This document shows positions 44,019 through 56,206 of a DNA stretch of 64,000 bases, in pieces. Position numbers and translations under genes: made by a program. How positions within the stretch are numbered: the stretch's first letter is position 1; each line of letters opens with the position of its first letter. A model generated the notes under the pieces. That model did not search any database and had not been told where the DNA came from. It saw only the letters and a list, made by a program, of their open reading frames with translations. This stretch comes from Dioszegia crocea (Eukaryota; Basidiomycota; Tremellomycetes; Tremellales; Bulleribasidiaceae): positions 1,227,316-1,291,315 of the forward strand of contig BCKK01000004.1 of the NCBI GenBank assembly GCA_001600615.1, given 5' to 3'.

Positions 44019-46543
44019 ATGGGCACTCAACGCATACGCCATATCGACGGCTTGCTCATGCAGCTGCATGACCCCGCTTCCGGGCCGATGTAAGTCTGGC
44101 TTGCTACCCGATCTGGCGTTGGTTTGACGAGCTAATATTTAGACTGCCTAAGATTGGCGAGAAGAATGTCCTCATAACCTCAGCTTTACCCTGTGAGACC
44201 TAGTGTATCTCAAGCAGGGTACTCTGCTCATCAAGCAGATGTCAACAATGTCCCCCATCTGGGCAATATCATTGGGTACGTCACTGATGTCTGTCAACAA
44301 CCAAATCTCACTGCTGGAGACTTGACTGTAGCATGCTTACAGTACCACTGATCAGACAGCGTACGAGATCGTTAGCTGATATCCATCCAGGTCGGTATTA
44401 TCCGCAGATGTCTTTGCGAGGTACAACCGGACACTGAATCACACTACCCTCTTCGTAAGTCCATATTCTTTTGAAGACCAGCATAAGCTAACACTGACAG
44501 GTATGCGGAAATGACGAGTACGGTACAGCCGTGGAGACCAAGGTGAGATCATAGGCAGAGATAGACCGGCTGACCAGAAGGCGCGGGAAGAAGGCGTGCC
44601 GCCTCACTCGATTACTTCCAACTTCCATCAGCTTCACGCTGGCGTTTACAAGTGAGCAATAGTGCCGATCAATCAGGGAACGCCTCTGATCATTTCAGAT
44701 GGTTCGGGATTGAATTTGACGCCTGGGGACGAACAGCTACACCCAAACATACAGAGTAAGTCAGCGCCGCGAGAGGATACTGATACGCCTAGACTCACCC
44801 AAGAGATGTATAAGAACATCCGCGCTCGAGGTTTTTTGAGCCTTGAGACATCTGATCAGCCGTACTGCGAGGAAGACGAGATGATTTTGGCGGATCGATT
44901 CGCCGACGGAACATGTCCTCAATGCGGGAACAAGGTAAAGTATTGCGCTACTTCGATGACATATAGCTGACACGACCAGGACGCCAGAGGAGATCAGTGC
45001 GATAAGTGCCTCGTCACATTCTCGTCGGCCGCGTCACTGCTTCAGCCTCGCTGTAAGCTCGGCAAGACCCATAGAGTCACGAGCAGACCGTCAAGACAGG
45101 CTTGCTTGCGGCTCGACAAAGTTCAGCCTGAGCTGGAGAAGTGGATGAAGCAGGCTCAGCGGAGTGGGAAATGGAAATCAAACCCGGTCATCAGCGAAGA
45201 TGGGGAGATACTCGAGCCGCGCTTGCTAGGCGATGGTCTGGGTTTGGCGCCGGTTAGCAGGGATCTCAAATGGGGAGTGAAGCTGCCGCTGGTGGGGGAC
45301 GAGGAAGAGGACGCAGCGTTAGAGGGCAAGGTTCTTTGTGAGTCGGAGTCTCTGTCCAGTCAAGAAATTGCTGACCACAACTAGTTGTCTGGGTATGTTG
45401 ATCACTCTACTTCAATCGTTGGGGGAAGAAGCTATAGCTCACGGACAGTTTGATGCACCTATAGGCTATCATTCTATCACTGCGGCCTACACCGACAAAT
45501 GGCAGGAGTGGTGGATAAACCCCGACAACGTCCAGCTCTACCAATTTATGGGGAAGGACAGTAGGTTGATGTCCACTTTGTCGCGAGGGAATCTTTCTCA
45601 CGTACAAGATGTCTTCTTTCACACCGTACTCTTCCCGGCCATGCTTCTCGCAGATGGCAGAAATTGGACTATGCCGCATAACATCTCTAGCACGCGTAGG
45701 TTCATCCGCATCTCTCATCGCGCCCAGATGTCGATGATCAAGGCTGATTGCGAGACCACCTCTACTACGAAGGCGAGAAGTTCAGCAAGTCGAAGAATGT
45801 GGGGGTATTCGGGAACAATGCTGAGCAGTCCGGCCAGCCGGCTTCGGTCTGGCGTTACTATCTCTTGTCGCAGCGGCCTGAAGATGGTAATTCGACATTT
45901 AACTGGTCCGGCTTGATCGACGCCAACAATGAAGACTTATTGGGTAACTTGGATCACTTTGTCTACAGGGTAGGTCATCTGATACTCCTATCACGGACAT
46001 ATCGCTGATGTGCAGACAATTCACTTTGTCAACGTTCACTTCGATTCCATCGTCCCAGGTCTCTCTGGCGACTTCTCGGTCGGCGCGAGTAAGCCCACTG
46101 TCGAGATGGACGTCACCTTCATTCGCGACGTCGATGCGCATCTGCGGGAGTACCGCGAGCACATGGGTGCTACCAGGTTGCGAGACGGTCTCTCCACGGC
46201 GATGGCCATATCGGCTCGAGGGAACCGGTACCTGGATGATACGGCACTCGCCGAAAGCCTGTTGGCCAGCGATCCCGATAGATGCGCTGCAGTGACACAG
46301 ATTGCTGTCAATGTCATCTACATCCTCTCTGTCCTTCTGCACCCCTTCATACCCACTACGACTACGGACATGCTTAATCAGCTCAACGCTCCGGCTCGGA
46401 CATTGCCGTCGGCTTTCGCTGTTGATATCCTGCCTGGACATGGACTGGGGGAAGCTGAGCACTTGTTCAAGGAGATTGGTAATTTGGATGGGGCACAGGA
46501 GAAGGCTTGGAGGAAGCAGTTCGGGCGAGCTTCACCTGTATGA
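44019..46543 (+). CDS. methionyl-tRNA synthetase, copy 1, no C-terminal extension
   Basis: A class I synthetase that charges tRNA-Met in the cytosol. It starts [20 protein letters not shown]. The HIGH motif region is [12 protein letters not shown]; the zinc insert is [17 protein letters not shown]; the KMSKS loop is KFSKSKN in [18 protein letters not shown]. All exons up to the anticodon-binding helical domain ([20 protein letters not shown]) can be joined in phase, with splice sites at the same places as in copy 2. The protein stops at FGRASPV, just after the catalytic/anticodon parts, so it lacks the tail of copy 2. Two usually fixed spots differ: CGNDEYGT instead of CGTDEYGT and FVWFDAP instead of YVWFDAP. 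Active-site motifs are intact, so activity is plausible. Confidence 0.85.
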
Positions 46544-46881
46544 GCCAGGAAGGCGTTCCGGGCCAGTATAGGGTTCTTGAGCCATGGTGGGAGACTTTTC
46601 CGGTATTGAACTAGTCTGACAGTGTCCATGTATTAATTCGATAGTGCGATAAGTCCTGGAATACGGTGTCGGTCCCACCGCACTGGACTTACCACCGTGG
46701 CGATGACAGAGGTATCGACGACGGAGCATTTTCGGAGTAATGGACTGAGGAATGTGGAGTCGGTAATGCCACGTAATGAGTCCGGTATCAAAGTTGCCCC
46801 CTCATCCAGCCGCCTTCGAGTCGACCAACTTGTCCTTTAGCTACTCTCCTATCTCTGCTCATCTTGACATTCCAAACCACA
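46544..46881. other. intergenic between MetRS copies
   Basis: About 340 bases: terminator of copy 1 and promoter of copy 2. No remnant of the missing C-terminal extension recognised downstream of copy 1. Confidence 0.5.
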
Positions 46882-49732
46882 ATGAGCGGCCAGAACATAC
46901 GCCAGTCTGATGGGCTGCTGATGCACATCCATGATCCCGCTTCTGGGCCTGTGTGAGTGGTTCCGTAGCTCGGAAAGGTTCGAGCCCCCTTCATCTGTGC
47001 CCCTTGCTGATTCTGTAGATTGCCAAAGAAGGGACAGAAGAACATCCTCATTACTTCTGCATTACCTTGTAAGCTCTATCTGCCCCTTTGGATACCGAGG
47101 GTAAAACTGACCAGCTAGACGTCAACAATGTCCCTCATCTCGGCAACATCATTGGGTGAGTTACCATAGTCAGCGGAAGCTTCCTCTGGATTTCGCTCAC
47201 GTTTAGCTCAACTCTCTCCGCAGATGTCTTTGCGAGATATAGTAGGACGCTCAATATTCCAACGCTATACGTGAGCTGCCTGGAGTTCGAGACTGTTTTC
47301 AGGACAAAGGAGGGAAGAGCTGACTTTGGACAGATATGCGGGACGGACGAGTACGGGACGGCAACAGAGACCAAGGTGAGCTTGCAGGCGGCAGGAAACG
47401 TGTGTAACATGCGACTGACAATGTAGGCGCTGGAAGAAGGTGTCACACCGTTCGAGCTTTGCACAAAATTCCACCAGCTCCATACCGATGTTTACAAGTA
47501 AGCTTAGCGAATGACCCTGAAGGGACCCAGCTCACTGTAAAGGTGGTTCGAGATTGGCTTTGACAAATGGGGGCGGACTTCCACGCCGGAGCACACAGTG
47601 TAAGCAGCCACTTGCTCGTATATTCGCCCACTCTGACCGTCTCAGGATCACACAAGAGATGTACAAGAACATCCACGACCGCGACTTCTTCCGGTTGGAG
47701 ACATCTGATCAGACCTACTGCGAGGATGACAAGTTGTTCTTGGCAGATCGATTCGTCGAGGGAACATGTCCCCAGTGTGGCTACGACGTAAGCTAGAGGA
47801 CGTACCGTGAAGGTTTGCCGAAGCTGACCTATAGGACGCTCGCGGAGATCAATGCGACAAATGTGCCCTGACGTTCTCTTCCCCTACATCTCTCATTAAC
47901 CCACGATGTAAACGAAACAAGGCGCACAAAGTCTCTGTTCGACCCTCGACTCACGCTTGTATCCGGTTGGACAAGGTCCAACCCGAGCTTGAGAAGTGGA
48001 TGAGACAGGCGCACATCAAGGGGAAATGGGGTAGCAACCCGGTGATTACGGATAAAGGGGAGATTGTGGAGCCTAGGATGTTGGGAGAGGGGTTGAGGCC
48101 GAGCGCTGTGACTCGGGACTTGAAGTGGGGAGTGGAGGTGCCCAAAGTGGGGGACGAGGAGGAGGATAAGGCTATGGAGGGCAAGGTTATCTGTACGTGT
48201 GACCGCCTGGGAAAGATGCCTATGAATGACACGCTGACGACTTGCAGATGTCTGGGTCAGTTACCGTCTCCAACCATTTGATGACCTGTACTAGAACTGA
48301 CGTTGTAGTTTGACGCACCCATCGGTTACCCTTCGATCACCGCGACCTACACAGACAAATGGAAGGAATGGTGGATGAACCCGGATGACGTTGAGTTGTA
48401 TCAATTCATGGGCAAAGACAGTGAGTCAGCCTGCATTGGTCGTTGCGCATTAGCTCACTCTTGTAGATGTCTATTTCCACACCGTTCTCTTCCCTGCCAT
48501 GCTGTTGGCAGATGGTCGGAATTGGACCATGCTACACAACATATCCAGCACACGTGAGTACGAAATTTCCGCTACGTCTATCAGGCGCTGACAGTCAGAA
48601 TACCTCAATTACGAAGACACAAAATTCAGTAAATCGAGAAACGTCGGAGTGTTCGGAAACAATGCCGAGGAGACTGGTCAACCACCTTCAGTCTGGCGAT
48701 ATTACCTCTTGTCACAACGGCCTGAGACTTCCGACTCGGCATTCATGTGGGGTAACTTTATCCAAGCCAACAACAGCGAATTATTGGCCAACTTGGGTAA
48801 CTTTGTCAACCGAGTATGTCCCCTTCGTCATTTGGCTGGTCATGGCTAATTTTCAGACAATAAAATTCGTCAATGCCAAACTTGACTCTGTCGTCCCTGG
48901 TCCCGCCGAATCAAAGGGCGGAGAACTATCACCCGACCCCTCCAGCCCCGGGGGCAAGCTTGACGCCGATTTCATCCGCGATATCAACGCCCGCCTGACC
49001 GAGTATCGCGAATACATGGACGGCACGAAACTTCGAAGTGGACTGGCTACCGCCATGGCAATGTCCGGTCGAGGCAATCAGTACCTCCAAGACTCAGGCC
49101 TCGACAACTCTCTCCTTGCCAACCACCCCGAACGATGCGCCGAGGTTCTCCTCAACGCCATCAACCTCATCTACCTCCTCTCTGTCGTTTTCCACCCATT
49201 CATGCCTACCACATCTACCGGTATCCTGCGGCAACTCAACGCCCCCGCTCGAAGTCTCCCCACGGTCTTTGCCATTGATATTCTACCAGGACATAAGCTG
49301 GGTAAAGCTGAGCACCTTTTCAAGAAGATTGAGAATGTCGATGGGGCGCAGGAGAAGGCGTGGCAGAAGCGATTCGGTGGAGATTCGGTTGTTGCGGACG
49401 AAGTCACACCGTCTGGGCCTGGCGGGCATCCGGAGGGTGGCAAAGTGCCGCACGTGAAGGATATCGCGGGCAAGGCGGACAAGAAGGCAGCACACGCGGC
49501 GAAGGCTGCAGAGGCGACAAAGGCGAGGAAGGCTGCTCTTGCTGAAGCCGAGGCGAACAAGACTGCGGAGGAGAGGGATTTGGAGGGCAAGATCGAACAG
49601 CAAGGAAAGAAGGTCGCGAATGTGCGGAGGGGTCAAGAGGAAGGTGATGCGGAGGCAGAAATGAAGATTGCTAAGGATCTCAAGACGGAGTTGGCGGAGT
49701 TGAGGAAGAAATTGAAGGAGGCTAAGATTTAG
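46882..49732 (+). CDS. MES1: methionyl-tRNA synthetase, copy 2, with WHEP-like tail
   Basis: The paralogue of copy 1 and probably the main cytosolic MetRS. It starts [20 protein letters not shown], has [12 protein letters not shown] (HIGH), [18 protein letters not shown], the zinc site [27 protein letters not shown] and the KMSKS-type KFSKSRN. After the anticodon-binding domain (WQKRFGG) it adds about 115 residues: a Lys/Ala-rich coil ([17 protein letters not shown]) and a charged helix pair ([17 protein letters not shown] and [20 protein letters not shown]) that looks like a WHEP/coiled appendage for tRNA or partner binding. About twelve exons at the same places as copy 1. No mitochondrial leader is evident on either copy. 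Confidence 0.88.
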
Positions 49733-50207
49733 TAAAGTATGGCATCCCCCGGAAGATATACATTTTCTCAATGACAGGCGTCAGAGGTTCTGACGGATCG
49801 CTTGTCGGCTCCTTTGCGGTGCAGCCAATACTCACACGATGTCTCCAAACTTTCATCAGTCTGATCCTTTCTTCGTGTAACTCCTGAAGTGGAGGCGAAC
49901 CGCTACGCTGAGCAAAGGAAGTCCGCGGACCAAACACAGGATATACGAGCCCTGAGGAGGGCTATCATGTATACTTCTGGCGGGCATGTACGGCCAAGCT
50001 ATCTACTTCATTCCCATCATACTGGCTCTTGTGCAAAGCAAAGGCAGCAAGATTGCGCTTGGACCGCTTGGAAGGATTTCCATATTTACGTGCCTGAATA
50101 AACGCGTCAACCGCGTCCCCGCCACTACCGACATTTCGACTTGTATCACCCTTCACTCTATTCCTGTCTACATTCTCTCACCCATTGATCTGGCGCGACC
50201 TTGATCA
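49733..50207. other. intergenic before the CHD-like gene
   Basis: About 475 bases. I searched it in all frames for helicase lobe 1 motifs of the following gene and found none. Confidence 0.55.
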
Positions 50208-50282
50208 GTGCCGCCATTCGCCCCAGCTGCGAGACACCCCTGCGATCCGACCCTTCCCGCGCGTAGGGTATCTCATCAAGGC

Positions 50283-53200
50283 ATGATGGCCGGTCCCTCC
50301 AACCCGCCAGAAATGGTCCGTACGAACTTTGGAGGGACGGGGTCCAACCCCTTGAAGCTGGATCTGAGGCTCAAGAATACTCGGAATATCCTCATGGAGG
50401 TAAGCTATGATCCTCTTGGCGCGGTCCAGGCTGAACTTGTAGCTTCGAAAGATATGCCAGCACCCATACATTTCAGCACCGATGCTCGAGGATGAAAGAC
50501 TTCCGGATGTCGAAGCCCAGAAACGCCTGATTCAAGCCAGTGGGAAGCTCGTATTCCTTAAGCAGCTGCTACCCAAGTTGAAGGAGCGAGGACATAGGGT
50601 TCTGCTGTTTTCCCAGGTGCGTAACATCAGCTGCTGGTCTTTGTCCGTGCAACCAGGGGTCAGGCTGATGGATATAGTTCAAGATAGCTTTAGATCGAAG
50701 TGAGCTGAACCCATCTGGACGCTTGGTACATGGCCGTCCGATATATGCAGAGCTGATGTTGCTAGTTGCGGACTTTCTCGGGGGTGAGGGCATCAAATTT
50801 CTCCGGTTGGATGGCGATATCCAGCAGGCCGTCAGACAGAAAATGATTGACCGGTATAATGCCCCTGGATCTGACATCTTCATCTTCATACTATCTACAA
50901 GGGCGGGGGGAGTGGGCATCAATTTGGCTACGGCCGATACCAGTGAGTCCAACACGAGTGGGGTCGCGGTTGTGTCACATTGACTGATAGCAAAGTCATC
51001 ATCTATGACCCGGATTTCAATCCGCATCAGGATCTACAGGTGAGCTCGGACATCCGATAGCCTTCGATCGAGCTGATGCGCTAGGCCATTGCGCGTGCTC
51101 ATCGATTTGGACAGACCAAACCAGTGCTGGTTTTCAAATTGATGGTGAAGGATTCTGTCGAGGGTGAGCTATGTTCTCTCAAAGCAGTAGCCATGGCTAA
51201 CGCGATCCAGAGCAGATCGTGTTCAAAGGAAAGAAGAAGATGGTGCTCGACCATCTTGTTGTCCAAAATCTCAACTCGACCGACGAAGAAGTCGACATCG
51301 ACAGCATCATCATGCACGGCGCCAAAGCTCTATACGAGAAAAACGAGGAGACAGGCAACGACCGCGGGATCGTCTACAACTCGAAGAACATCGACGAGAT
51401 GATTGATCAGATGGAACGGCAGGCTGAGACTGAGGCGAAGGATCTGGCGGAGAAGTGGAGGTTGGAGGATAAGGCGAAAGCCAGGGGTGAGAAGGCGGAG
51501 GCGAGCAAGGAGGCCAAGACATTCGGGTTCGCAAAAATTTGGGAGGTGGGAGATGGGGAGGCCAAGGAAGTGGAAGAGATAGGGGAAGATAGGGAAATGG
51601 AGGATGTTGATGGAGGATTGGAGCAGTTGCTTCGGCATACGAATATGAACCGGAGTGAGGCTCAGAGGGGAGGGGCGAACAGCCGGACTAGGACAATCTC
51701 CGCTGCGGAGCAGATGAGAAGAGATCGTAAAGCGCAGTATGTCAAGGAGCTTGAAGATGCGCTGGCGATGGAGGCTACGCCAGTCAAGAAGCGGCCGAAG
51801 GGTAAAGGGAAGAAGGGGCAAGGAAGAGAGGAGGAGCCGGACTCTGCAGATGGGGACTTTACGATGATTGTCGAAGACAACAGCGATTCGGATTACGGAG
51901 GCGGTGATGAGCCAGGACTGGGCGAGGTGGTGATGGAGGATCTTGGGTTGCTGGCGGAGCCTGACAGGCCGATGGGGACGAAGGGGATCGTGAATGAGCA
52001 GCACGGTGCCGAGAAAGCTGCCAAAGCCCTGCGAAGAGCGCAGAAAAAGCAGGACAGACTCAATCGGGCGAAGGAGATGGCATCGGTCCCTCTGCCCGCT
52101 CCCGCCACGAATGCGGTCGCCGGACCATCGAGGACAGAGACCACCCCACAAGAAGCGGCGGCAATGGAAGCTTTACGATTCGAAATGCTCCAAGCGCAAT
52201 TCGAACAGACTCTTGCTGGGGGTGAAGGCGAGACTCTGGACGACTACAATGGTAGCTGGAACCCTTATGCCCGAACACCGACTCCTCCGGCAGCTGTACC
52301 TGCCGCTGCTCCTTCACCAATCATCGTACCCCCCGCACCTTCCGCACCTTCTTCACCAATTGCCCTGCCACGCAAGATCCACCCCATCCCCAAACCCATA
52401 TCTATTCCTCCCTCCACCACCACTGGCCCCCGCACTTCCAGTGCCAAATCGACAGAGTCGGACACTCTACGGCGAATGCAGCAACTGTCCAAGATGAAAG
52501 AAGGCCAAGATGTGCTCCAATGGCTATATCACGTCCTCCGCGAGTTTGTCATCGAGGAGGAGTTGATATCATGGGCCAAGATTGGCCTGACGGAGCTGTC
52601 ATTCGCTGAGCGCGAGGGTCACTATACTGCCTTGGCGTGGACGGCAGACGTGCAATTATCGGCTTTGGGATATGAGAGATTCTTCTCGCTTCCCAAGGTG
52701 CGAGATGCAGTCACGCGACTAATCAAAGGGAAAGGGCCGGTCTTGCCTCCGTCATCGACGTCGTCGGTCGAGTCTCCGTTGAAGGCGGTATTGCAGTACC
52801 CTAGGGGCATGGCCAGGGGTGCGAGAGGAGCGGTGGGCGATGTCGGGACAAGTAGAAGTGGAACGCCAGGTACCGGTGGACCTGGTCCTGTCGCTTCGGC
52901 TCCATCGGCTCCCGGGTCAAACATCCCGACTCCGACTGGCATGTTGAATCAGGCGTCATTGTCGAGCGGACCAGCCGCGACACATCCTTCCAACGTCTCT
53001 GGGCAGAATCCGTCCTCACGAGCTCCGCTAGCGTCAAGGAATGTCGCGGCGACCACAACTCAGCGCTCTTTGCATGGCGGGCCAGGTTCCAGTCCCACCT
53101 CGCTTCGACAATTACCGAAGGGCTCAACGGTTGAAATCATCAACTCCCCAACCCTTCCAAGCACCGCCAGTGTCGCGGCGGGCTCCTCTCCGCACATTGC

Positions 53201-54586
53201 CTTATCCTCCGCCCAACCCAAAGTAAACGCCAACGCCGGCACCTCCGCTCAGTCCCCTACCACTGGCGGTCGACCAACTGAGTCACCAGGTCCAATGCAA
53301 TCGTCTCAACCATCCCCAGCTTCCTGCCCCATCTGCAAAGTCTCAGGACATGCGTTTGTCAATTGCGAGCGACGCAAAAATCCTCAAGACTTGCGTCAAT
53401 TGAAGCACGAGGTCATGACTGGCGCCATCAGCCTCACGCCTGCGAAGAAAGTGAGTCATTTCCCTGCGACTTCCAGCTACAGACATGCGACTGTATGGAA
53501 AGTCAAACTAATAAGTTTAGGTGGACGCACTAGCAAAGACTGCGGCATTGGAACGAACGTACCGAGATCGCAGTGCAGGTGTGGGACCCTCCACGAAAGG
53601 AAATGCTGTAGCCAGCGGCAGTGGCGGACAGCAGCTCGCCAAGCGAGCTCATCCCAACACGGACGGAACTCCGCAAAAACGACAGCGCACCATACTACCT
53701 GCTGCCCCACCAGATGGCCAGACAGTCATAAGCGCAGCGAGCCTGCTGAAACCGACTGGTCGCGCAACTGGTAGGTCTACCGCTTTCTCTTGGGTCGAGG
53801 GACGAGCCGCTGACAATCTAGGCGGACCAGGTGCGGTCATCGCGCAATCGGGACTCAGCTCAGCATGCGGATTTTGCCATTCTAGGCGTGGCCATCCCCC
53901 AATGGCTTGTCCGCTTATTCTCGGAGGGACCGCGACCATGAGACCGTACGTTCAGCTATCTTGTCTCAGTCCACAGTCCCACTGACAATCATGTAGCGTC
54001 TTAGAACTTATGCCCCCAAATGATCCTCGATACCAAGCTCTCGGTATTTTGTACCGACAAGCTCACGATGCGGAACAGGCGCAAGTGCTCGAACGTTACC
54101 ATGCGAATTTGCGGCAACAGGCGAATCAACAGCCCCAGCAGCAGCGCGCGATGCAACCGAACCCAAATCAGCAACTCCCTCTTTCCCTCACACAACCTCC
54201 ACCCCACACGGCGCCCCCCCAACAGCAGCCAGAGTACTCTCCCCAACAACTCCAGCAGTTCCAACAGCAGCTACAGCAATTCCATCAGCAGCAGCAGCGA
54301 CAGCAACAACAACGGCAGCAGCAGCAGCAGCAGCAGCAACTTCAGCAAGGGCCAGTGTGCCCGTTCTGCCAGCAGCATTGCGGTCGGGCATTACAGGCGT
54401 GTGCCGAGGCGCATGGAGGAAGAAAGGCGCTCAAGGCTTTGATCAAGCAGGTGGATGTCCCAGGACAGATAGGACAACCGCAACATGAGGCGAGATTAGA
54501 CCCGCTCTATAAACTCTACCAGGACGTGAGTGACAACGAGCCAATTGGATTTTGTGCTTTGCTGATCTTCACAGTGGAAGAAATAG
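50283..54586 (+). CDS. CHD3/Mit1-type SNF2 chromatin remodeller lacking ATPase lobe 1
   Basis: A nuclear protein beginning [13 protein letters not shown] (an in-frame ATG at 50208 is the alternative). It opens directly into the end of the SNF2 lobe linker [16 protein letters not shown] then [14 protein letters not shown], followed by helicase lobe 2: [65 protein letters not shown] (motif V) and [20 protein letters not shown] (motif VI). A long acidic/Lys-rich region and a helical block follow, then three Cys/His miniature fingers ([44 protein letters not shown]), as in fungal Mit1/CHD3 proteins. Between them lies a pure CAG/CAA Gln run (54230-54350). Last exon: QDWKK. Lobe 1 with Walker A and DEAH, and chromodomain/PHD parts, are missing, so ATP hydrolysis is not expected. 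Confidence 0.8.
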
Positions 54587-55020
54587 CCAGACATCCGCAA
54601 AAGCGTATAATCTTGTCCGAAACCGTCGGTAAAGATACTGCGGTTTTCACGATGGGGTGTGATTGTATATAGCAAAGATCCAGACTATAGCTCAGGGGTG
54701 ATCTAGTTTGATTGAACCTCACCTAGATGAACTCCGCCATATCCGCGATCGACGTCAGAGAGAGACGTGACCATCGTAAAATCTGCAAGGTGGCGCATGA
54801 TGGTACATCTATTACATCGCATTTGCCTGATTATGCGTCTAGTGATAATGATGAAGCGGACGTCCGCTGGTTGATGAAGCGTGGTCGCTTATCAGGGGCG
54901 CCATTCCTAAATGTCCGTCCAAGGTCTGCTCGAGCAAGACCAAGACCTGTATTCGCAGCAGCCATCCCAGACATTCTCTCGCCAGATTTGTACCGTCTAC
55001 CCTCATATGGTTCAGGTGTT
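54587..55020. other. convergent intergenic region
   Basis: About 430 bases between the ends of the CHD-like and bL17m genes. Presumably polyadenylation regions. Nothing else seen. Confidence 0.45.
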
Positions 55021-56035
55021 CTACATCATCAGCTCAACCATAATGACCCACATCTTGTGCCAGCCTACGCACCTTGCGACATCCGCCACGGATAGAGATT
55101 CCATACCGCCCTTCAACCTCCTCAGACCCCCACTGGCCCTTTCCTCCGCCATGAGCCTATCCGTCCACTCTTTTGCCTTCTCTTCCAATTCCCGTCGCCC
55201 TTCCTCCCCACGGTACTTCAATACCTTGCTCATGCCCAATATTGTCCTCTGCCTCAATCCCGCCCACTCCTCCCCTTGCTCCGCGCTGACCGCCTCCACA
55301 CCTCCTTGTGCCTCCGCATACTGCGCCGACTCCCGCCCCACTGCCCGAGCCGTCATCTCAAATTTGAGATCCCGGGGCCCGTCAACCAGCTCCAAGATGG
55401 CATGTGGCGCATTATCTCCTGGCCGTTTGCCGAATTTGTGGATTCGGGTATATCCACCTGGACGGGCAGCGTAGCGCTCAGACAGCGTTGTGAAGAGTTT
55501 AGGGAGGAGAGTGGTGGGTGGTGTGAATTGTTCGGGATCGGCGTTGGGGTCAGATGAGGAGGTGGACGGATAGCCAGTTGGTCGGGGTGGAGCGACGGGG
55601 CCGTTGGATGTGGATGCAGGATTGTATGAGTGACTGGGCTGGCAGAGTCAGCATGAACGGCTCAGTAGATCCTAAGGTTAGACCCCTATGTCAATACTGA
55701 CCATCAAGAATGCCATGGCTGATCTCCGAGCAGGATCTGTTCCCTTCTTGCCAAGGGTGATGATCTGTTACATCAGTCTCGAGCGATAATTAGTCGTCTT
55801 GGCGCATCACACTTACCTTCTCGGCCATCCTAGCTGCCTCTTTGGCCTTGGGCAGGGTGGTTTTAATAGATTCATGATGCAGCAAGGCCGAGACTAGATT
55901 TCTAGACACAGATGTGAGCTTCTGCCAACAGATACAGGCGACTCCCAGATCCGTTCCTCGAGTGACTCACCTAAGTAATGCCCACCGATGTGATGGCGTC
56001 CGCTGCAGCTTCCTGAGCTTGATACCGTGCTTCAT
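55021..56035 (-). CDS. MRPL8: mitochondrial ribosomal protein bL17m
   Basis: A large-subunit mitoribosomal protein of about 270 residues. It begins [20 protein letters not shown] and, across an intron, [20 protein letters not shown] then [16 protein letters not shown], matching the bL17 pattern MRHxxxxxxLxRxxxHRxALxRNL and LxxHExIxTTxxKAKE. Later exons give [21 protein letters not shown] and [15 protein letters not shown], the conserved GGYTRI and rxgDxAxMAxIELV region. After the bL17 core comes a fungal-type C-terminal extension rich in Glu/Arg. Four or five exons. Divergent from the mitochondrial ACP gene with only about 170 bases between the start codons. Confidence 0.9.
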
Positions 56036-56206
56036 TCTGACGAGATTTCTATAGCAGGATGTATAGATATCACTCCACAAGTGAAAATGGCTGGGTGTGC
56101 CACTCGTAATTTTGAAGCCGCGAAACCCCGACGGGCTGCTCATCCGGCATCATCACATCGACCCTCTCCATCTATCCCACTTCTACACCATACATACACT
56201 CCAGCC
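56036..56206. promoter_or_regulatory. bidirectional promoter, mitochondrial bL17m / mitochondrial ACP
   Basis: 171 bases between two divergent start codons of nuclear genes for mitochondrial proteins. Contains pyrimidine-rich tracts before the ACP start. Co-expression from a shared promoter is a reasonable inference. Confidence 0.55.

Noticed and set aside
51330..52151. 273-residue minus-strand frame across the CHD-like gene
   Set aside because: Antisense shadow of a long coding exon; Leu/Arg/Ser-rich with no domain.
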